Shown: positions 59,262 to 64,000 of the stretch, in pieces
How positions within the stretch are numbered: the stretch's first letter is position 1
Layout: every line of letters starts with the position of its first letter
NCBI RefSeq assembly: GCF_052114605.1
Contig: NZ_JBFRFB010000003.1
Coordinates: 248,001-312,000 of the forward strand
Direction: 5' to 3'
Origin: Microvirga sp052114605
GTDB taxonomy: Bacteria > Pseudomonadota > Alphaproteobacteria > Rhizobiales > Beijerinckiaceae
DNA: 64,000 nucleotides
Notes under the pieces: generated by a model
What the model saw: the letters and a program-made list of their open reading frames with translations, nothing else
Databases searched by the model: none
Told to the model about the DNA's origin: nothing
Program-made: the position numbers and the translations under genes

Positions 59262-61916
59262 ATGAGCGGCGTCAACGAAATCCGGTCGGCCTTCCTCGAT
59301 TACTTTGCCAAGAACGGCCATGAGGCCGTGGCGTCGAGCCCCCTCGTGCCGCGCAACGACCCGACCCTGATGTTCACTAATGCCGGCATGGTGCAGTTCA
59401 AGAACGTGTTCACGGGTGTCGAGAAGCGGCCCTACAGCACGGCGGTCAGCTCGCAGAAATGCGTGCGCGCGGGCGGCAAGCACAACGATCTCGACAATGT
59501 GGGCTACACAGCACGCCACCACACCTTCTTCGAGATGCTCGGCAACTTCTCTTTCGGCGATTACTTCAAGGAGCGGGCCATCGAGCTGGCCTGGAACCTG
59601 ATCACCAAGGAATTCGACCTGCCGAAGGACAAGCTCCTCGTCACGGTTTATCACACCGACGACGAGGCGGCGGATCTGTGGAAGAAGATCGCCGGGTTCT
59701 CTGATTCCAAGATCATCCGCATCCCGACCTCGGATAATTTCTGGCAGATGGGCGATACCGGCCCCTGCGGCCCGTGCTCGGAAATCTTCATCGATCAGGG
59801 CGACAAGCTCTGGGGAGGCCCTCCCGGCAGCCCGGAGGAGGACGGTGACCGCTTCCTCGAGTTCTGGAACCTCGTGTTCATGCAATACGAGCAGATCGAG
59901 CCCGGCAACCGCATCGTACTCCCGAAGCCCTCCATCGACACCGGCATGGGCCTGGAGCGCATCTCCGCCATCATGCAGGGCGTCTATTCTAACTACGATA
60001 CGGATCTGTTCCGCACGCTCATCGAGGCCGTGGCCCATGCCACCGGCGTTGCGCCGGAAGGCGACCGCAAGGCCTCGCACCGCGTGATCGCGGACCATCT
60101 GCGCACCTCCTGCTTCCTCGTGGCTGATGGCGTGCTGCCGTCGAACGAAGGCCGCGGCTACGTGCTTCGCCGCATCATGCGCCGCGCCATGCGCCATGCG
60201 CAGCTGCTCGGCACGCGCGACCCGCTGATGTACCGCCTCGTGCCTGTTCTCGTGCGCGAGATGGGGCAGGCCTATCCTGAGCTGATCCGCGCCGAGGCGC
60301 TGATCACCGAGACGCTGAAGCTGGAGGAAACCCGTTTCCGCAAGACCCTTGAGCGCGGCCTGACGATCCTCGACGACGAGACCCGCAATCTCACCAAGGG
60401 CCAGAACCTCTCGGGCGACACGGCCTTTACGCTCTACGATACCTTCGGCTTCCCGCTCGATCTGACGCAGGATGCGCTCAAATCCCGTGGTATCGGCGTC
60501 GATACGGATGCTTTCGATGCCGCCATGGAGCGCCAGCGCGAGAAGGCCCGCGCGGCTTGGGCCGGTTCGGGCGAGGCAGCGACGGAAACCGTGTGGTTCG
60601 GCGTCAAGGAACGCACCGGCGCCACTGAGTTCCTGGGCTACGATACCGAACAAGCCGAGGGCGTGGTCGTTGCGCTGCTCAAGGACGGCAAGGAAGTCTC
60701 GGTCCTGAAGGCCGGCGAGACCGGCCTCGTGGTCCTGAACCAGACGCCGTTCTACGGCGAGTCCGGCGGCCAGGTCGGCGATACGGGCGTGATGCAGGGC
60801 GAGGGCGCCCGCGTGTTCGTGACCGGCACCGAGAAGAAGCTCGGCGATCTCTTCGTGCACCACGTCACCGTGGAGCACGGCTCGCTCAAGCCGAACCAGT
60901 CTCTGGAGCTGATCGTCGATCACGAGCGCCGCTCCGCCGTGCGCTCCAACCACTCGGCAACCCATCTTCTGCACGAGGCTCTGCGTCAGGTGCTCGGCGA
61001 CCATGTGGCCCAGAAGGGCTCGATGGTCTCCCCCGATCGCCTGCGCTTCGACTTCAGCCACCCGAAGCCCATCGAGGATGCGGAGCTGAAGGAGGTTGAG
61101 GAGATCGCCAACAAGGTGCTGCTCCAGAACGAGCCGGTGGTTACCAAGCTCATGGCCGTGGATGAGGCCATCGAGTCCGGGGCGCGCGCGCTTTTCGGCG
61201 AGAAATACGGCGATGAGGTCCGCGTCGTTTCCATGGGCAAGACCGAGGGCAACAAGACCTTCTCCATCGAACTCTGCGGCGGCACGCATGTGAACCGTAC
61301 GGGCGACATCGGCCTCGTCACCATCGTGGCCGAGAGCGCGGTCGCTGCAGGTGTACGCCGTCTCGAAGCGATGACCGGCGATGCCGCGCGTCGCTATCTC
61401 GCGGATGAGAGCCGCAAGCTGCGGGAGGTTGCCGGCCTTCTGAAGACTCCTGTAGACGAGGTTTCTTCCCGTCTCTCCGCGCTTCTCGAAGAGCGCCGCA
61501 AGCTGGAGCGCGAACTCGCCGAGGCGCGCCGCAAGCTCGCCATGGGCGGCGGCGCTGCGGATGGCGGCGATCCGGTGAAGGACGTGGGCGGCATCAAGCT
61601 CATGGCGCGCGCCGTCACAGGCGTCGAGATGAAGGATCTCAAGAGCCTCGCCGATGAGGGCAAGAAGCGCCTCGGCTCCGGCATCGTCGCCATCGTCGGC
61701 GTCGCCGATGACGGCAAGGCGGGCATCGTGGTGGCTGTTACGGACGACCTGACTGCGCAATACGACGCGGTCGCCCTCGTGCGCGTGGGATCGGAAAAGC
61801 TCGGCGGCAAGGGCGGAGGCGGACGTCGTGACATGGCCCAGGCCGGCGGCCCCGATGGAGCCCAGGCAGAGGCGGCGCTCTCGGCGATTGAAGCAGCCAT
61901 GTTGGCGAGCGCCTGA
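59262..61916 (+). CDS. alaS: Alanyl-tRNA synthetase AlaS
   Basis: Cytoplasmic class II synthetase (884 aa) that charges tRNA-Ala. The catalytic core has motif 2-like GYTARHHTFFEMLGNFSFGDYF and the DNFWQMGDTGPCGPCSEI region. The editing domain carries the zinc set HSATH (His564, His568) and Cys672-x3-His676 in CGGTH. The C-Ala domain with the glycine-rich GGKGGGGRRDMAQAGG end is complete. The length is normal. ATG 59262 is preceded by a 187-base gap without a gene. Confidence 0.97.
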   Translation: MSGVNEIRSAFLDYFAKNGHEAVASSPLVPRNDPTLMFTNAGMVQFKNVFTGVEKRPYSTAVSSQKCVRAGGKHNDLDNVGYTARHHTFFEMLGNFSFGDYFKERAIELAWNLITKEFDLPKDKLLVTVYHTDDEAADLWKKIAGFSDSKIIRIPTSDNFWQMGDTGPCGPCSEIFIDQGDKLWGGPPGSPEEDGDRFLEFWNLVFMQYEQIEPGNRIVLPKPSIDTGMGLERISAIMQGVYSNYDTDLFRTLIEAVAHATGVAPEGDRKASHRVIADHLRTSCFLVADGVLPSNEGRGYVLRRIMRRAMRHAQLLGTRDPLMYRLVPVLVREMGQAYPELIRAEALITETLKLEETRFRKTLERGLTILDDETRNLTKGQNLSGDTAFTLYDTFGFPLDLTQDALKSRGIGVDTDAFDAAMERQREKARAAWAGSGEAATETVWFGVKERTGATEFLGYDTEQAEGVVVALLKDGKEVSVLKAGETGLVVLNQTPFYGESGGQVGDTGVMQGEGARVFVTGTEKKLGDLFVHHVTVEHGSLKPNQSLELIVDHERRSAVRSNHSATHLLHEALRQVLGDHVAQKGSMVSPDRLRFDFSHPKPIEDAELKEVEEIANKVLLQNEPVVTKLMAVDEAIESGARALFGEKYGDEVRVVSMGKTEGNKTFSIELCGGTHVNRTGDIGLVTIVAESAVAAGVRRLEAMTGDAARRYLADESRKLREVAGLLKTPVDEVSSRLSALLEERRKLERELAEARRKLAMGGGAADGGDPVKDVGGIKLMARAVTGVEMKDLKSLADEGKKRLGSGIVAIVGVADDGKAGIVVAVTDDLTAQYDAVALVRVGSEKLGGKGGGGRRDMAQAGGPDGAQAEAALSAIEAAMLASA

Positions 61917-61954
61917 AGCCTGCTGATCGTCGGCGCAACGGCACCGAACAAGCC

Positions 61955-61988
61955 CGCCTGACGTCTTCCATGTGAGGATTGTCAGGCG
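61955..61988 (+). terminator. Hairpin after alaS (weak terminator)
   Basis: CGCCTGAC (61955-61962) pairs with GTCAGGCG (61981-61988), with an 18-base loop and no T tract after it. It is the only obvious structure in the gap after alaS and a possible transcription end. Confidence 0.35.
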
Positions 61989-62102
61989 GCTCAAGCCCCT
62001 GTGCACAGCATCGTTATATGCTTGAAATGATGCAATTTATCCTTCTAGTTGTGCCAGCTCGCATCGGCGAGAAACAACTAAGAAAGATAACGGGGCAACA
62101 TC

Positions 62103-62555
62103 ATGCGTGCATCACTTCTCGCGGTTCTTGCGGGCAGCCTTTCTCTCGGCGCCTGCGCCACTGTCACCCGCGGCACGACCGAACAGATCACTTTCGATTC
62201 CACGCCTTCCGCGGAAATGCGAACCTCGACAGGCCTGACCTGCCCGACGACACCCTGTACGCTGGATGTGAGCCGCAAATCGGAGTTCATCGCGACCTTC
62301 TCCAAGCCGGGCTACGAGAGCCAGGATGTGATGGTGCAGACCCGCCTCGCTGGTGCCGGAGCCGCCGGTTTCGCAGGCAATGTCCTCATCGGAGGCGTGA
62401 TCGGGATGGGCGTCGATGCCGCGACCGGCTCGACACTCGAACATTACCCGAACCCGGTGACGGCGAGCCTTGCTCCGCTGGTGCTCACCCGCAAGAATAA
62501 GAAGCCTGTGGCTCAGCGTGGTCCTGTGAAGGAACAGGCAGCGCCGACGTCGTAA
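62103..62555 (+). CDS. Outer-membrane lipoprotein of unknown function
   Basis: 150-residue lipoprotein. Signal MRASLLAVLAGSLSLGAC ends in a lipobox with Cys18. The next region (TFDSTPSAEMRTSTGLTCPTTPCTLDVSRKSEFIATFSKPGY) resembles a carboxypeptidase-regulatory or PEGA-like beta module seen in many small lipoproteins. A short Gly-rich hydrophobic stretch (GAGAAGFAGNVLIGGVIGMGV) near residues 83-103 follows. Function unknown. A hairpin after it ends the transcript. Confidence 0.75.
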   Translation: MRASLLAVLAGSLSLGACATVTRGTTEQITFDSTPSAEMRTSTGLTCPTTPCTLDVSRKSEFIATFSKPGYESQDVMVQTRLAGAGAAGFAGNVLIGGVIGMGVDAATGSTLEHYPNPVTASLAPLVLTRKNKKPVAQRGPVKEQAAPTS

Positions 62556-62576
62556 AGCTGTGTCTCGTCATGCTTA

Positions 62577-62610
62577 AAGAGCGGACGGGGTTTCATTCCC
62601 GCCCGCTCTT
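62577..62610. terminator. Bidirectional terminator-like hairpin
   Basis: AAGAGCGGACGGG (62577-62589) pairs with CCCGCCCGCTCTT (62598-62610) with one mismatch, loop of 8 bases. It separates the convergent lipoprotein and sorbosone-dehydrogenase-like genes. Confidence 0.65.
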
Positions 62611-62658
62611 CAAACTGCTTGGCCTCTCGGCGATTGCCGATGCTTTGGCCATACGCGG

Positions 62659-63942
62659 TCAGTTCTTCGTCACTCTCCAGATCGTATTCGACAGGTCGTC
62701 CGCGATGATCAGGGCTCCGCGCGGGTCTACTGTCACACCGACCGGGCGGCCTCGCGTATTGCCGTCACCAACTAGGAAACCGGATACGAAATCGACCGGA
62801 TCACCGGCTGGCTTGCCATCGCGGAACGGCACGAAGACCACCTTGTAGCCGACCGGCACGTTGCGGTTCCAACTGCCGTGCATGCCCACGAACACGCCCT
62901 CAGTGAAATCAGGGCCCATAGCCGGGGTGGAGAAGGCGACGCCAAGCGCCGCCACGTGCGATCCCAGGGCGTAGTCCGGGCGAATGGCCGCCGCGACCTT
63001 TTCCGGATCCTGCGGCTGCGCACGCGGGTCGACATTCTGGCCCCAGTAGCTATAGGGCCATCCGTAAAACGCGCCTTCCTTCACCGAAGTCAGGTAGTCC
63101 GGAACAAGGTCGGGACCGATTTCGTCCCGTTCATTCACGACTGCCCAAAGCTGGCCCGTACCAGGTTGAATGGTCAGCGCCGTGGGGTTGCGAATGCCGG
63201 TGGCATAAGGTCTATGCGCTCCCGTCTGCGCGTCGATCTGCCAGATCATGGCACGATCTTCCTCGGCATCCATGCCCCGCTCGGTGATGTTGCTGTTGGA
63301 GCCGATGCCGACATAGAGAAAACGCCCATCCGCGCTGGCGGCCATCGACTTCGTCCAGTGATGATTGATCTTAGAGGGCAGGTCGGTGACCTTCGTCGGA
63401 GGCCCGCTCGCCTTGGTGTCACCGTCCCGGTAATCGAAGCGCACCAGCTCGTCCTGGTTGGCCACGTAGATGACACCATTGACGAACGCGAGACCATAAG
63501 GTGCGTTGAGGTTGTCGGCGAAGACGCCCTGCATCTCGTAAGTGCCGTCGCCGTTGGTATCGCGCAGCAACGTCAACCGATTGCCGCCCTTCACCGAGCT
63601 CTTGCCGAGGCTCTTGATATAGCCCGCGATCATGTCCTTGGGGCGTAAGGTCGGCGCGTAACCGCCGGATCCTTCTGCGACCAGAATATCTCCATTGGGA
63701 AGAAGCAGGGTCTGACGCGGGATCTTGAGATCCGTGGCAATAGGTTGGATCTTGTATCCCTGTGGCACCTTCGGCAGATCGTTGCCCCAGTTGGCCGGTC
63801 TCGGGATCTTCATGCTGGGCAACAGGCCGCGCTCCGGCTTGGGCAGGTTAGGGTTCTGGCCGAACTGCTGCGGCTGGGCTTCCGCGTTGTAGGCGGAGAG
63901 AGCAATCGTCAGGGCGCCGATGAAGAGGGTTGAGCGGTTCAT
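62659..63942 (-). CDS. PQQ-dependent sugar dehydrogenase, sorbosone dehydrogenase family
   Basis: Periplasmic beta-propeller protein (427 aa) with signal peptide (LFIGALTIALSAYNAEA). It has the family landmarks PRPANWGNDLP, LKIPRQTLLLPNGDILVAEGSGG, SNSNITERGMDAEEDRAMIW and FYGWPYSYWGQNVDPR. Proteins of this group bind PQQ or have lost it; catalysis on sugars is assumed from the family. The ATG overlaps the stop of a gene upstream (ATGA), so it is the second or later gene in its operon. Confidence 0.88.
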   Translation of the reverse strand: MNRSTLFIGALTIALSAYNAEAQPQQFGQNPNLPKPERGLLPSMKIPRPANWGNDLPKVPQGYKIQPIATDLKIPRQTLLLPNGDILVAEGSGGYAPTLRPKDMIAGYIKSLGKSSVKGGNRLTLLRDTNGDGTYEMQGVFADNLNAPYGLAFVNGVIYVANQDELVRFDYRDGDTKASGPPTKVTDLPSKINHHWTKSMAASADGRFLYVGIGSNSNITERGMDAEEDRAMIWQIDAQTGAHRPYATGIRNPTALTIQPGTGQLWAVVNERDEIGPDLVPDYLTSVKEGAFYGWPYSYWGQNVDPRAQPQDPEKVAAAIRPDYALGSHVAALGVAFSTPAMGPDFTEGVFVGMHGSWNRNVPVGYKVVFVPFRDGKPAGDPVDFVSGFLVGDGNTRGRPVGVTVDPRGALIIADDLSNTIWRVTKN

Positions 63943-64000
63943 TTCACCTCTCCTGTATGAAATCCGGAATAACCGATCCAGGCCGCAGCGAGGGCCAGAA
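63939..64000 (-). CDS. 3' end of the upstream gene (partial), likely a DUF2231-type membrane protein
   Basis: The last 19 codons of a minus-strand gene entering from the right edge, ending LALAAAWIGYSGFHTGEVK-stop. The stop overlaps the ATG of the sugar dehydrogenase gene. A hydrophobic C-terminus is seen and DUF2231 proteins are often next to sorbosone-dehydrogenase-like genes, but the fragment is too short to prove it. Confidence 0.45.
   Translation of the reverse strand, partial: LALAAAWIGYSGFHTGEVK

Noticed and set aside
59091..62006. A 971-codon open frame antisense to alaS
   Set aside because: It is a by-product of high GC at third positions. Its length exceeds alaS because it reads into both flanks. 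AlaS itself has all catalytic and editing motifs.

Overview
The window reads as a core chromosomal segment of a high-GC alphaproteobacterium of the order Hyphomicrobiales (Rhizobiales). The signs are a CckA-type hybrid kinase, a CtrA box of the form TTAA-N7-TTAAC, an alphaproteobacterial SOS box GAAC-N7-GAAC in front of recA, a DksA that keeps one of the four zinc cysteines, and a giant two-transmembrane apolipoprotein-like protein resembling the growth pole ring protein (GPR/RgsE) of polarly growing rhizobia. A Methylobacteriaceae/Microvirga-like host fits the gene content and the intergenic palindromic repeats, but that assignment is inference. No rRNA, tRNA, CRISPR array, IS element or prophage was recognised.

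Layout. 1-4086: a branched-chain-amino-acid-type ABC importer (livH partial, livF, livG, substrate-binding protein) and an EamA exporter. 4249-9442: an SMP-30 lactonase, tandem UspA, PPK2 and GST, then a LigD-like protein that lacks the ligase domain. 9541-14934: a complete oligopeptide ABC importer. 15110-18814: urate catabolism, with membrane urate hydroxylase PuuD on one strand and 5-hydroxyisourate hydrolase plus an allantoinase/OHCU-decarboxylase fusion on the other, and a HbpS/GlcG-like gene beside it. 18913-21310: a BON-LysM protein, a rhodanese, a cytochrome c' and a diheme cytochrome c. 21320-27533: an XRE-cupin regulator with a perfect palindrome in its leader, a second EamA transporter, a metallophosphoesterase and GT4 glycosyltransferase pair, an MFS transporter and a dipeptide epimerase. 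27614-31610: an Mla-type lipid transport operon (STAS-MlaE fusion, MlaF, MlaD, PqiC-like lipoprotein). 32013-36923: the 1636-residue GPR-like protein, built on an 11-residue helical repeat.

37241-46770: ferredoxin, UspA, a membrane protein, a VWA protein, a KefB/C antiporter, a PLP sulfur-amino-acid enzyme, a MoxR ATPase, SixA, a GNAT and an unknown protein. 46780-48861: a more AT-rich islet with a HlyC-like acyltransferase candidate and a modular RTX protein ending in a strong terminator. 48975-58369: a YcjX-YcjF pair, dksA, a FliO-like protein with a CtrA box, cckA, a small secreted protein and recA. 58481-64000: an AT-rich YcxB-like gene, alaS, a lipoprotein, a sorbosone-dehydrogenase-like protein and the tail of the next gene.

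Four families of intergenic palindromic elements recur between genes. The largest is a compound of two hairpins at 31718-31935, 38019-38208 and 41943-42200, with a single-hairpin form at 7704-7846. The most interesting items are the HlyC-like/RTX pair, the hendecad architecture of the GPR-like protein, the ligase-less LigD, and the CtrA boxes next to the FliO-like and GPR-like genes.
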